Shown: positions 16,314 to 24,806 of the stretch, in pieces
How the letters are laid out: the number at the start of each line of letters is the position of its first letter
How positions within the stretch are numbered: position 1 is the first letter of the stretch
Origin: Oscillospiraceae bacterium
Lineage (GTDB): Bacteria > Bacillota > Clostridia > Oscillospirales > Ruminococcaceae
Direction: 5' to 3'
Assembly: GCA_029067895.1 (NCBI GenBank)
Contig: JAIEDQ010000197.1
Coordinates: 1 to 43,998 of the forward strand
DNA: 43,998 nt
The notes under the pieces: model-generated
Seen by the model: the letters and a program-made list of their open reading frames with translations, nothing else
What the model was told of the DNA's origin: nothing
Databases searched by the model: none
Made by a program: the position numbers and the translations under genes

Positions 16314-17516
16314 TTATTCGTTTATAGCTGTAACAACGCCGGAACCTACTGTACGTCCGCCCTCACGGATAGCGAAACGGAGTCCCTCCTCGATAGCGAT
16401 AGGAGTGATAAGCTCAACGTCGATAGCAACGTTATCGCCGGGCATACACATTTCCTTGTCAGCAGGAAGTGTGATAACGCCTGTAACGTCTGTTGTTCTG
16501 AAATAGAACTGAGGTCTGTAGTTGTTGAAGAAAGGAGTATGACGTCCGCCCTCTTCCTTCTTCAGAACGTAAACCTGACCCTTGAACTTGGTGTGGGGGT
16601 GAATGGAACCGGGCTTACAAAGAACCTGTCCTCTTTCGATATCGCTTCTCTGAACACCACGGAGCAGTGCGCCGATGTTGTCGCCTGCCTCAGCGTAGTC
16701 GAGGATCTTTCTGAACATCTCGATACCGGTAACAACTGTCTTAGCCTTTTCGTCTGTAAGACCAACGATCTCAACTTCGTCGCCTGTCTTGAGCTGACCT
16801 CTCTCAACTCTACCTGTAGCAACAGTACCACGGCCTGTGATTGTGAATACGTCCTCAACAGGCATAAGGAAGGGCAGGTCTGCCTTTCTCTCAGGTGTGG
16901 GGATATACTCGTCAACAGCGTCCATCAGCTTCTGGATGCACTCGTAAACAGGGTCTGCGGGATCCTTAGAAGAGGAATCAAGAGCCTTGAAAGCGGAACC
17001 GATGATGATAGGTGTGTCATCGCCGGGGAACTCGTACTTGTCAAGAGTCTCACGGATATCCATCTCAACCAGCTCGAGGAGCTCGGGATCGTCAACCTGG
17101 TCAGCCTTGTTCATGAAAACAACGATATAGGGAACGCCTACCTGACGAGCAAGGAGAAGGTGCTCCTTGGTCTGAGCCATAGGTCCGTCTGTGGAAGCAA
17201 CTACGAGGATAGCGCCGTCCATCTGAGCAGCACCTGTGATCATGTTCTTAACATAGTCAGCGTGACCCGGGCAGTCAACGTGAGCATAGTGACGCTTGTC
17301 GGTCTCGTACTCAACGTGAGCGGTATTGATCGTGATACCTCTTTCTCTTTCCTCGGGAGCCTTGTCGATGTTAGCGTAGTCCTCGAACTGAGCCTGACCC
17401 TTGAGGGAGAGATACTTTGTGATAGCAGCTGTAAGAGTGGTCTTACCGTGGTCAACGTGACCGATGGTACCAATGTTTACATGGGGTTTTGTTCTTTCAA
17501 ATTTAGCCTTTGCCAT
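16314..17516 (-). CDS. tuf: Elongation factor Tu
   Basis: The 400-residue GTPase that delivers aminoacyl-tRNA to the ribosome. The G-domain motifs are GHVDHGKTT, the switch I segment [35 protein letters not shown] and the domain II/III blocks typical of EF-Tu ([28 protein letters not shown]). The start has a GGAGG-type site. It is the last gene of the str operon and has its own candidate promoter in the fusA-tuf gap. Confidence 0.99.
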   Translation of the reverse strand: MAKAKFERTKPHVNIGTIGHVDHGKTTLTAAITKYLSLKGQAQFEDYANIDKAPEERERGITINTAHVEYETDKRHYAHVDCPGHADYVKNMITGAAQMDGAILVVASTDGPMAQTKEHLLLARQVGVPYIVVFMNKADQVDDPELLELVEMDIRETLDKYEFPGDDTPIIIGSAFKALDSSSKDPADPVYECIQKLMDAVDEYIPTPERKADLPFLMPVEDVFTITGRGTVATGRVERGQLKTGDEVEIVGLTDEKAKTVVTGIEMFRKILDYAEAGDNIGALLRGVQRSDIERGQVLCKPGSIHPHTKFKGQVYVLKKEEGGRHTPFFNNYRPQFYFRTTDVTGVITLPADKEMCMPGDNVAIDVELITPIAIEEGLRFAIREGGRTVGSGVVTAINE

Positions 17517-17562
17517 TGGAATTTTCCTCCTTAATAAATGGATTAATCATACTGATATACTA

Positions 17563-17591
17563 ATATTATCAGATTTTGAAATAAATTGCAA
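17563..17591 (-). promoter_or_regulatory. Internal promoter for tuf
   Basis: On the minus strand, TTGCAA (17591-17586), a 17-base spacer and TAATAT (17568-17563) in the 103-base fusA-tuf gap. A perfect inverted repeat AAATTGCA/TGCAATTT around the -35 could also fold in a read-through transcript. Confidence 0.55.
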
Positions 17592-17619
17592 GTACTTCGT
17601 GCAATTTTTTTTAATAAGT

Positions 17620-19704
17620 TTATTCTGAGCCCTTGCTTCTTGCGGACATGATCTTTTCCGCGATGGAGCGAGGCACTTCAATGTAGCTGTGAGGCTCCAT
17701 TGTATACTGACCGCGTCCCTGTGTCTTGGAACGGAGGTCGTTGGAATAGCCGAACATTTCGGAAAGCGGAACGAGAGCGTCTACCTGAGCAGTGCCGTTG
17801 TTGGTCTCCTGACCGAGGATCTGACCGCGGCGAGCGTTGAGGTCGCCGATAACGGTACCCATATAGTCGTCGGGAACGATAGCCGCAACCTTCATGATAG
17901 GCTCGAGAATGCAGGGGTCTGCTTTCTTCATAGCTTCCTTGAACGCCATAGAACCGGCGATCGAGAACGCCATTTCGGAGGAGTCTACCTCGTGGTAGGA
18001 GCCGTCGTAAAGAGTTACCTTAACGTCAACAACCTGATAGCCTGCGAGAACGCCTGCCTTCATAGCGCCCTGGATACCCTTGTCAACAGCGGGAATGTAT
18101 TCCTTGGGAATAGCGCCGCCGACAACGGAGTTGATAAACTCGTAGCCCTTGCCGGACTCGTTGGGTTCAACCTTGATCTTAACATGACCGTACTGACCTT
18201 TACCACCCGACTGACGAGCGTACTTGTGGTCAACATCGGCAAGCTTCTTGATGGTTTCCTTGTAAGCAACCTGAGGTGCGCCTACGTTAGCCTCTACCTT
18301 GAACTCACGGAGGAGACGGTCTACGATGATATCAAGGTGAAGCTCACCCATACCTGCGATAATGGTCTGACCTGTTTCCTCGTCTGTCCATGTTCTGAAT
18401 GTGGGGTCTTCTTCAGCAAGCTTGGAAAGACCGATACCCATTTTCTCCTGACCTGCCTTGGTCTTAGGCTCGATAGCAAGCTGGATAACAGGCTCGGGGA
18501 ATTCCATGGATTCAAGGATAATGGGAGCCTTGGGATCGCAGAGCGTATCACCTGTAGTAGTATTTTTCAGACCAACGCAAGCCGCGATATCGCCTGCATA
18601 ACAAGTATCGATATCTTTTCTGTGGTTGGAGTGCATCTGAAGAATACGTCCCATTCTCTCGGAGTTGTCCTTAGTAGCGTTGAGAACAGTCGCGCCCGCG
18701 TCAACCTTACCGGAGTAAACTCTGAAGTAGCAGAGCTTTCCTACGAAGGGGTCGGTAGCGATCTTGAACGCCAGAGCCGCAAAAGGCTCGCTGTCGGAAG
18801 AAGGTCTTTCCTCTTCCGCTTCTGTATCGGGGTTCACGCCCTTGATAGCGGGAACGTCCAGAGGAGACGGCATATAGTCTACGATAGCGTCGAGAAGCTT
18901 CTGAACGCCCTTGTTCTTGTAGGACGTACCGCAGGTAACGGGAACCATAGCGTTTGCGATGGTAGCCTTACGGATGCACTTCTTGATCTCGTCTATCGTG
19001 AGAGTTTCGCCTCCCAGATATTTTTCCATGATATCATCGTCCTGCTCGGCAACAGCCTCCAGGAGCTTTTCATGGTATTCGGCAGCCTTGTCAGCCATAT
19101 CTTCGGGAATTTCCTCCACGCGGATATCCTTTCCAAGGTCGTCGTAGTAAACGTATGCTTTCATTTCCACTAAGTCGATGATGCCCTTGAAGCTGTCCTC
19201 GCTTCCGATAGGGAGCTGAATGGGAACAGCGTTACATTTAAGTCTGTCAAGCATCATGTCAACAACGTGGTAGAAATTGGCTCCCATAATATCCATCTTA
19301 TTTACATAAGCCATACGGGGAACCTTATAGTTGTTAGCCTGTCTCCAAACGGTTTCAGACTGAGGCTCAACGCCTCCCTTTGCACAGAAAACAGTTACAG
19401 AACCGTCAAGAACTCTGAGCGAACGCTCAACCTCAACTGTAAAGTCAACGTGGCCGGGAGTGTCGATAATATTGATTCTATGACCCGCCCAGTGCGCTGT
19501 GGTAGCGGCGGAGGTAATTGTGATACCTCTCTCCTGCTCCTGCGCCATCCAGTCCATCGTCGCGGAACCCTCGTGAGTTTCGCCTATTTTATGGTTTACA
19601 CCGGTATAAAACAGGATACGCTCGGTGGTAGTGGTTTTACCTGCGTCAATGTGAGCCATTATACCAATATTTCTGGTTTGTTCAAGTGAACAATCTCTTG
19701 GCAT
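17620..19704 (-). CDS. fusA: Elongation factor G
   Basis: The 694-residue translocase GTPase. G-domain motifs are [19 protein letters not shown], the [13 protein letters not shown] switch region, [17 protein letters not shown] and [10 protein letters not shown]; domains II-V follow, ending with the conserved [17 protein letters not shown] region. The ATG at 19704 has GGAGGAA upstream; a TTG five codons earlier falls inside that site. It follows rpsG in the usual order. Confidence 0.99.
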   Translation of the reverse strand: MPRDCSLEQTRNIGIMAHIDAGKTTTTERILFYTGVNHKIGETHEGSATMDWMAQEQERGITITSAATTAHWAGHRINIIDTPGHVDFTVEVERSLRVLDGSVTVFCAKGGVEPQSETVWRQANNYKVPRMAYVNKMDIMGANFYHVVDMMLDRLKCNAVPIQLPIGSEDSFKGIIDLVEMKAYVYYDDLGKDIRVEEIPEDMADKAAEYHEKLLEAVAEQDDDIMEKYLGGETLTIDEIKKCIRKATIANAMVPVTCGTSYKNKGVQKLLDAIVDYMPSPLDVPAIKGVNPDTEAEEERPSSDSEPFAALAFKIATDPFVGKLCYFRVYSGKVDAGATVLNATKDNSERMGRILQMHSNHRKDIDTCYAGDIAACVGLKNTTTGDTLCDPKAPIILESMEFPEPVIQLAIEPKTKAGQEKMGIGLSKLAEEDPTFRTWTDEETGQTIIAGMGELHLDIIVDRLLREFKVEANVGAPQVAYKETIKKLADVDHKYARQSGGKGQYGHVKIKVEPNESGKGYEFINSVVGGAIPKEYIPAVDKGIQGAMKAGVLAGYQVVDVKVTLYDGSYHEVDSSEMAFSIAGSMAFKEAMKKADPCILEPIMKVAAIVPDDYMGTVIGDLNARRGQILGQETNNGTAQVDALVPLSEMFGYSNDLRSKTQGRGQYTMEPHSYIEVPRSIAEKIMSARSKGSE

Positions 19705-19763
19705 AATATTTTCCTCCAATTCACCGCGTCCGTCATACGGCGGACACCGCGGTCATGCGGCTT

Positions 19764-20234
19764 TTACCAGCGGTAGTGTGCGAAAGCCTTGTTTGCCTCC
19801 GCCATCTTGTGGGTATCCTCACGCTTCTTGCAAGCGCCGCCCAGACCGTTGGTAGCGTCGATAATTTCAGCTGCGAGTCTTTCCTTCATGGTTCTTTCGC
19901 TTCTTGCTCTTGCGTAGTTGGTAAGCCATCTCAGACCGAGAGTCTGCTTTCTTTCGGGTCTTACCTCCATAGGTACCTGATATGTGGAACCGCCCACACG
20001 TCTTGCCTTTACTTCGAGCAGAGGCATGATGTTTTCGAGAGCCTGCTCGAACACCTCAAGAGCGTCCTTGCCTGTCTTTTCGGCAACGATCTCAAATGCG
20101 CCGTAAACGATCTTCTGAGCAACGCCCTTCTTACCGTCCAGCATGATGTTGTTGATAAGACGGGTAACGATCTCGGAATTGTAAACAGGATCGCATAAAA
20201 CCTCGCGTTTAGCAATATTACCTCTTCTTGGCAC
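19764..20234 (-). CDS. rpsG: 30S ribosomal protein S7
   Basis: A 156-residue 16S rRNA-binding protein that nucleates the 3' domain of the small subunit. The start [11 protein letters not shown], the [15 protein letters not shown] block and [17 protein letters not shown] are standard. Translation begins at GTG (20234), with GAAGGAGGG upstream; a longer in-frame start was rejected because S7 is almost always 156 residues with this N-terminus. Confidence 0.99.
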   Translation of the reverse strand: MPRRGNIAKREVLCDPVYNSEIVTRLINNIMLDGKKGVAQKIVYGAFEIVAEKTGKDALEVFEQALENIMPLLEVKARRVGGSTYQVPMEVRPERKQTLGLRWLTNYARARSERTMKERLAAEIIDATNGLGGACKKREDTHKMAEANKAFAHYRW

Positions 20235-20418
20235 AATACTTCCCTCCTTCATAGAAATGCTATCATAGGTACTCGTTTCCCCTATTCAAAACAGGGACAC
20301 GCACCGGACCAATGCAGAGGCGTTCATCTATATAAATGAATCACTCCGCACGAATCATAATGCGGTTTCATTGAGTTTACGATAATTGTAAGACATTCCG
20401 GCAATAAGCTTTAATGCA
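20235..20418 (-). promoter_or_regulatory. Structured rpsL-rpsG spacer, possible S7 autoregulatory site
   Basis: The 184-base spacer is long for this operon and has nested inverted repeats on the minus strand: CCGCA...TGCGG, ATTCAT...ATGAA inside GAG...CTC, and CCCTGTTTTGAATAGGG near the rpsG ribosome site. In E. coli S7 represses its operon by binding this spacer; whether this unrelated sequence does so is inference. Confidence 0.4.
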
Positions 20419-20844
20419 TTACTTAGCCGCGCCTGCCTTAGGCTTCTTAGCGCCGTACTTGGAACGAGCCTGATTTCTCTTGGCAACGCCCTGAGCGTCC
20501 AGCGTACCTCTGATGATGTGGTAACGCACACCGGGGAGGTCCTTTACACGTCCGCCTCTGATAAGAACAACGGAGTGCTCCTGAAGGTTATGACCGATAC
20601 CGGGGATATAAGCCGTAACTTCTGTGCCGTTAGTAAGTCTTACTCTGGCGATCTTTCTCATAGCGGAGTTAGGTTTCTTGGGGGTAGCGGTTCTTACCGC
20701 GGTGCAAACGCCTCTCTTCTGGGGAGCGCTCTGATCGATAGCGATCTTCTTCTTAGCGTTGTAGCCCTTCTGAAGAGCGGGAGCCGTGGATTTCTTTTCA
20801 AGAACAGTTCTTCCCTTGCGAACAAGCTGGTTAAAGGTTGGCAT
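20419..20844 (-). CDS. rpsL: 30S ribosomal protein S12
   Basis: A 141-residue decoding-centre protein. It has the longer Gram-positive N-terminal part, then the invariant [22 protein letters not shown] and the [28 protein letters not shown] blocks. The Lys residues of PKKPNSA where streptomycin-resistance changes arise are wild type. AAGGAG lies before the ATG. First gene of the str operon. Confidence 0.99.
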   Translation of the reverse strand: MPTFNQLVRKGRTVLEKKSTAPALQKGYNAKKKIAIDQSAPQKRGVCTAVRTATPKKPNSAMRKIARVRLTNGTEVTAYIPGIGHNLQEHSVVLIRGGRVKDLPGVRYHIIRGTLDAQGVAKRNQARSKYGAKKPKAGAAK

Positions 20845-20875
20845 AATATTTCTCCTTTCCTCAAATATTTATGTT

Positions 20876-20904
20876 ATACTATTTCACGACCTAAATGTGT
20901 ACAA
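20876..20904 (-). promoter_or_regulatory. Promoter of the str operon
   Basis: TTGTAC (20904-20899), a 17-base spacer and TAGTAT (20881-20876) on the minus strand, about 32 bases before rpsL. The -10 region is one arm of a 12-bp inverted repeat whose other arm is at 20967-20978. The remaining gap up to 21242 is AT-rich and I see nothing else in it. Confidence 0.6.
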
Positions 20905-20966
20905 AAAATTCAAACAAAAACTTGCGTATATGGTTTTTGTGCAGAATTTTTTCTTTCACATTGGAA

Positions 20967-20978
20967 GTGAAATAGTAT
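20967..20978. repeat. Distal arm of a 12-bp inverted repeat around the rpsL promoter
   Basis: GTGAAATAGTAT here is the exact reverse complement of 20876-20887, the strand carrying the rpsL -10. The arms are 79 bases apart. It could be a second regulator half-site or a divergent -10; no good -35 or downstream gene was found for the latter. Confidence 0.4.
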
Positions 20979-21242
20979 TAGAAGCCGTACGGAAAACGCC
21001 GTCCGACATCAACACACCTAAACATTATACACGTAAAAAAACTGTTTGTCAAGCATTTTGAACAAATTTTTCCGTAAATTTTCTACATACGGCAAAATTT
21101 GTATCATATGTATGACAAACAGTCAAATAATGTGATTTATTTAAGTATTTTGACCTATACAAAGACCTGTAAATCCTGTAAGCTCCTGCAATATTTTCCC
21201 CCGCTAAACGGGATATATACATATTTGCAAAGCCCGAACGGC

Positions 21243-22472
21243 TCACAGATCGGTGAAATTTCCTCCCGACGACCTGAGATTTGCGCTGTCGCCGTCAATG
21301 ACTTCGGCATAGAAACCCTTTTTCTTTATCGCGGCTCTTTTAAGGATACCGAGGGTCACGTTCACCGCGGCAAACAGTATCGTTGCCGCAATAAGCTGTC
21401 CCATAAAAACGTTGGACACTATCAGTTCAAACACAAAAACCAGCGCCATAATGACCGCCATGACAAGCGCGGCTTTTTCCGCGATGCCGAAAATTATTAT
21501 ACGCTTGTCCGCGGCAATGTACTCGGCTTCGTTGCGCTTGCGCCACATTTCGTATTCCAGTCTCTTCTGATCCTCTTTTGCGGCGTCTTTCTCCACGGAC
21601 TTTTCGGTCTTCTCATTCTCGGCGGTAAGCTCGGCGTAAAGCTCGGGAGACGCCCCCGCAAGCAGATCCTTTTTGATCTGCCGCATATTTCCCGCCAGAG
21701 TTTCGACCTGAAGCTCCTCCTTTTGGTCAAGCTTCATGCGCTTTATGCGGCTGACGTTTTTCGCGGACGGATCCTTGCTCTGATCGTCCATTTTGCCTGC
21801 TTCCACATATTCCGCGCCCGAAAGCAGCATACCGCGTATCTTCATGCACAGATTGCAGCCATACATAATTAGGTGGGCTTTTGTACGTTCGTTTTGGATG
21901 CCCTCCTTGTCCCTGAGATAAACGACGGTCTCGGCGGTATACTCATAAAGCAGCAGCGTGTCTGCCAGATAGGAAGCCGCCGTCTTTTGGTTTTTGTGTA
22001 CCGAAGCGTATTTTTTTTCGTAGTCAGCACGGCAGGAAAGATATTCCAGCATATCGCGGCTTGCGGTAAGCGTGAGCTTTTCGTCGCCGTACTTAATGAT
22101 ACGCGCCTTGATATCCCTTATCTTCGTGAAAAAGCCGTCGCTGCTCAGGTACACCGAGGAGCTTTCCATCATAAGGTACTGACTTGTCAGCTCCCGTCTG
22201 AAGATCGCTTTAAGATTTCTTCCGTCCATATCCAGAACGGAACCGTAATTTGCGTAGGCCTCCTCGTAGCTTTTTTTGGCGAAAAACGCGTCCGCCGAGG
22301 ACATAAAGCGGTACATAGCTATCTCGCTGTCAGCGTCGATGTTGTGATTTTCTTTTTTTCTGAGCGACTTCACCGAGTCCGTCCAGCCGCATACGGAGCA
22401 CTTAGCCATAGTTCCGCTGATGTCAAATTTATTTCCGCATATAGGGCAAATTTCAGAATGCTGTTCTGCCAT
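21243..22472 (-). CDS. Zinc-ribbon, TPR-like membrane protein of unknown function
   Basis: A 409-residue protein that I do not recognise as a named family. The N-terminus is a zinc ribbon (CPICGNKF ... CSVCGW, about 9-29). A helical region with a TPR-like repeat follows (ADAFFAKKSYEEAYANYGSVLDMDGRN, about 60-90), then more helices. A charged coiled segment (about 285-330) precedes two transmembrane helices (about 333-355 and 358-378) and a short soluble tail. This looks like a membrane-anchored cytosolic scaffold. GGAGG lies before the ATG. Its transcript begins with the structured element at 22542-22605, so expression may be controlled in the leader. Confidence 0.75.
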   Translation of the reverse strand: MAEQHSEICPICGNKFDISGTMAKCSVCGWTDSVKSLRKKENHNIDADSEIAMYRFMSSADAFFAKKSYEEAYANYGSVLDMDGRNLKAIFRRELTSQYLMMESSSVYLSSDGFFTKIRDIKARIIKYGDEKLTLTASRDMLEYLSCRADYEKKYASVHKNQKTAASYLADTLLLYEYTAETVVYLRDKEGIQNERTKAHLIMYGCNLCMKIRGMLLSGAEYVEAGKMDDQSKDPSAKNVSRIKRMKLDQKEELQVETLAGNMRQIKKDLLAGASPELYAELTAENEKTEKSVEKDAAKEDQKRLEYEMWRKRNEAEYIAADKRIIIFGIAEKAALVMAVIMALVFVFELIVSNVFMGQLIAATILFAAVNVTLGILKRAAIKKKGFYAEVIDGDSANLRSSGGNFTDL

Positions 22473-22541
22473 ATGATATCCTCCTTGCCGTTCAAAAAAT
22501 TTCCGCAGATTCGTGCAGCCCTTATTTCAAAGCTATTTCCC

Positions 22542-22605
22542 GTCCCGGAAGAGCAATTACGCTTGCCGGCAAATTACGGCGGCATGGGTAAAGGCTCAGC
22601 CTTTT
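22542..22605 (-). ncRNA. Conserved structured leader element, copy 1
   Basis: A 64-base block with 56 identities to 36043-36106. In minus orientation it begins AAAAGGCTGAGCC and includes CTTTACCC, GCCGCCGTA and GTAATTGCTC. GAGC and GCTC near the two ends pair in both copies. It lies from about +3 to +67 of the transcript predicted from the promoter at 22615-22643, and is followed by a weak hairpin with a T run (CTGCA/TGCGG, then ATTTTTT) and the ribosome site of the zinc-ribbon gene. It has a riboswitch-like layout but matches no class I can name. Confidence 0.5.
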
Positions 22606-22614
22606 GTTAGGGGT

Positions 22615-22643
22615 ATTATACCATAAATGTCCGCCGTTGTCAA
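22615..22643 (-). promoter_or_regulatory. Consensus promoter of the structured leader and zinc-ribbon gene
   Basis: A perfect TTGACA (22643-22638), 17-base spacer and TATAAT (22620-22615) on the minus strand. Transcription would start near 22608, leaving a leader of about 136 bases before the start codon at 22472. Confidence 0.85.
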
Positions 22644-22669
22644 TTGAAATACGGCTGTATGTGCTGAAA

Positions 22670-22703
22670 ACAAAAGGAGGACGGCGCAAAACCGTCCTCT
22701 TTG
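22670..22703 (-). terminator. Intrinsic terminator after the DUF4190 gene
   Basis: On the minus strand AAAGAGGACGG and CCGTCCTCCTTT pair around a 7-base loop and are followed by TGTTTT. It separates this gene from the next promoter. Confidence 0.85.
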
Positions 22704-22711
22704 ATCCCCGA

Positions 22712-23446
22712 TTATTTCATCAAGAACATGATCGCTCCCTCGAACCATTCCGGGAACTGTTCGCCGTACATTTCATACAGCTGCCTGTACTCCTCCGGTG
22801 AATATTCCTTCAGGAACTGCATAAGCTCAGCGCCGTTTGTCATAAGAACTACCACCACAATTACAAGCAGTACGATCGGTATTGCAAGTCCTATAGCCGA
22901 GGTGATTATTCCCGCTGTAGACATACCCTTTCCCACGGGAAGCTTTTTGCTCTTAAAGACAATCCCCAGAATAATGCCGATAATAGGCATAAGGAAAAGG
23001 AACGGGAACGAGAACATGAAAAGTCCCGTGCAGATAGAAATTATTCCCAGCACAAGAGAAGCCACCGCCATGCCGGTAGACTGCTGCTGTACATAATACT
23101 GAGACTGAGCAGCGCCCTGCCAGCCGCCCTGCTGCTGATACGGATTATACCCCTGATAATTCTGCGGGTTCGCGTTCTGCTGATACTGACCGTTCTGAGG
23201 AGGGACATTATAGGGCTGCTGGTAAGGCTGTCCGTTCGGGTTCTGCTGGTACTGACCGTTCTGCGGGGGAACATTGTACGGCTGCTGATAAGGCTGTCCG
23301 TTCTGCATCTGCTGACCCTGCATGGGCTGCTGATTGTAGGGATCGTAACCCTGTCCCTGCTGATTCTGCACGGGCTGCTGATACGGATTCTGAGGATCTG
23401 CGCCGTTTTTTTCCTCGTTAAAAGGATTATTGTTAAATTCGTCCAT
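22712..23446 (-). CDS. Q/N/P-rich DUF4190-type membrane protein
   Basis: A 244-residue protein. Residues about 15-115 are a low-complexity cytosolic tail rich in Gln, Asn, Pro, Tyr and Gly, including two near-identical copies of a roughly 22-residue unit containing GQPYQQPYNVPPQNGQYQQN. After this come two or three transmembrane helices (about 128-150, 155-165 and 176-203) with the spacing of DUF4190 proteins (GMAVASLVLGIISICTG, GKGMSTAGIITSAIGLA), then a short C-terminal region. Function is unknown; such tails often drive self-association. AAAGGAG precedes the ATG. Confidence 0.8.
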   Translation of the reverse strand: MDEFNNNPFNEEKNGADPQNPYQQPVQNQQGQGYDPYNQQPMQGQQMQNGQPYQQPYNVPPQNGQYQQNPNGQPYQQPYNVPPQNGQYQQNANPQNYQGYNPYQQQGGWQGAAQSQYYVQQQSTGMAVASLVLGIISICTGLFMFSFPFLFLMPIIGIILGIVFKSKKLPVGKGMSTAGIITSAIGLAIPIVLLVIVVVVLMTNGAELMQFLKEYSPEEYRQLYEMYGEQFPEWFEGAIMFLMK

Positions 23447-23483
23447 GTAAAAGATGCTCCTTTGTAAAAATTATATTAACCTA

Positions 23484-23512
23484 ATTATACATAAATATTT
23501 TACAAAATGCAA
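23484..23512 (-). promoter_or_regulatory. Promoter of the DUF4190 gene
   Basis: TTGCAT (23512-23507), a 17-base spacer and TATAAT (23489-23484) on the minus strand, about 40 bases before the start codon. Confidence 0.75.
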
Positions 23513-23533
23513 GTCTTTTTGTAAAAAAGCAGC

Positions 23534-24805
23534 TTATTGTTTAGACGAGACAAGATCAGTCTTGCACCGCTCATACAGATATTCTGTAGCAAACTGTATT
23601 TTTGTGGCGTTGAAGCCATTTTCAAGGGGATATATAAAATAAGTGTTGTCAAGGGTGGACAGCGTAACGCACTGTCCCTTGCCGCGGTAGTCGTACTCGG
23701 TGTGTATCGAAGTCATGGTCAGCGGGGCAAAGGAAAGCGTCCTCTCGGCGGTGTCACCGTAGTCCCTGAAAATAAGCCTGAAACCGTCTTTGTCATGGAT
23801 AAGCCTGCCCTCGCCAAGGTCTATAAAGTTTACCGCGTTGGGCAGGGACTCAATCTTCACCCGCATATCCAGACCGTACAGTCCGCCGTCTATTTCCTTT
23901 TTTACGCACTCCCGCTCCCATTCGTACCAGTCGGGAATGTGGGAAAATTCGTCCTCCGAGCCGTCGGGACGAACCATTCTGCCGTACTCGGTCATAATAC
24001 GCTTTGCACCGCATTTCCCGCAGGAAATCTCCGCGCCGCTTGTGTGCATTTCAAACTCCGCGCCGCATTCGGGACACCTGTAGAGCGGCAGTTCAATACC
24101 CTCCGCACGCTTTTCGTAGGTTATCGCCATTTTGTTTTGGTACTGGTATTCGTACTCGTCGTAGCTTAAAAAATCCGCAAGCTTTGCGTTTATATCTTCG
24201 ACGGAAGCTTTTCTAAGCTCCTCGCGGGTGTACAGTTGGGTTATGGTCGCGTCCAGAAGTACCCCCTTGCGCTTGGTGAGATTCCATATCGGGGACTGCA
24301 AATAATTCCCCCGCATATTAAGGGTGACAAGCGGGACGTCCAGATATTTTGCAAGCTTTCCCACCGATTCGGGAAGCTCGGAGCTTGTTCCAACGTTTGC
24401 GTATCTTGCTTCGGGGTACAGTACCAGTATGCCCTTGCGCTCCATGACCTTTTTGATGTTTTTTATCAGCGCGATATCGTTCACGAATTTCCGCGTTCCG
24501 AGGCACCCAGCCTGACGGTACAGCCATTCGCCGTAGTTTTCAAAGCCCTCCAGCTCGGAGACATAGTTCGCTCTGTAGGGGAAAACAGCCAGCGGGGACA
24601 CGATAAAGTCCATAAAGGCATGGTGAGTACCCAGAACCAAAAACGGCGGCTTCAGACCCTTCATGTTGACGCGGTTTATCCGCAGCTTTGAGGGAGCGGT
24701 TATTGCCTTGCACAAAAGCCATATTGCAGGCATGAAAAACAGGTTCTGCTTCGGCGGCACGCGGTAACGGTCAAAGGGAGTAAGTACGGGAGTTTTCTTT
24801 TTCAT
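23534..24805 (-). CDS. PlsC-type acyltransferase with inserted zinc ribbon
   Basis: A 423-residue protein. The N-terminal half matches the lysophosphatidic-acid acyltransferase (PlsC) fold: LGTHHAFMDF supplies the HX4D catalytic motif (about 61-66), and VLYPEARYANVG is the equivalent of the EGTR block. A zinc ribbon follows at about 240-262 (CPECG ... CGKCG), then about 160 residues with no recognised domain. It may acylate a lysophospholipid or another alcohol; the C-terminal extension is unlike ordinary PlsC (about 240 residues) and suggests a regulated or different substrate. The ATG at 24805 lies one base after the permease stop, with AGGTG upstream, indicating coupling. A TTG start inside the permease gene was rejected. 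Confidence 0.78.
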   Translation of the reverse strand: MKKKTPVLTPFDRYRVPPKQNLFFMPAIWLLCKAITAPSKLRINRVNMKGLKPPFLVLGTHHAFMDFIVSPLAVFPYRANYVSELEGFENYGEWLYRQAGCLGTRKFVNDIALIKNIKKVMERKGILVLYPEARYANVGTSSELPESVGKLAKYLDVPLVTLNMRGNYLQSPIWNLTKRKGVLLDATITQLYTREELRKASVEDINAKLADFLSYDEYEYQYQNKMAITYEKRAEGIELPLYRCPECGAEFEMHTSGAEISCGKCGAKRIMTEYGRMVRPDGSEDEFSHIPDWYEWERECVKKEIDGGLYGLDMRVKIESLPNAVNFIDLGEGRLIHDKDGFRLIFRDYGDTAERTLSFAPLTMTSIHTEYDYRGKGQCVTLSTLDNTYFIYPLENGFNATKIQFATEYLYERCKTDLVSSKQ

Positions 24806-24806
24806 G

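Noticed and set aside
17689-19173. 494-codon open frame on the plus strand
   Set aside because: It is antisense to fusA, has no ribosome site or family similarity and follows from the codon pattern of that gene; the same applies to long antisense frames over tuf, rpsL, rpsG, serS and the ABC genes.
22542-22605. TPP riboswitch, suggested by GGCTGAG...ACCC
   Set aside because: The second half of the thi-box (CTGAT...GGnTAATnCC...GTAGGGA) is missing, and the downstream gene is not a thiamine gene.
23041-23420. CRISPR-like repeats in the Q/N-rich region
   Set aside because: The repeats are in-frame coding duplications of one protein, with no spacers of constant length and no cas genes.
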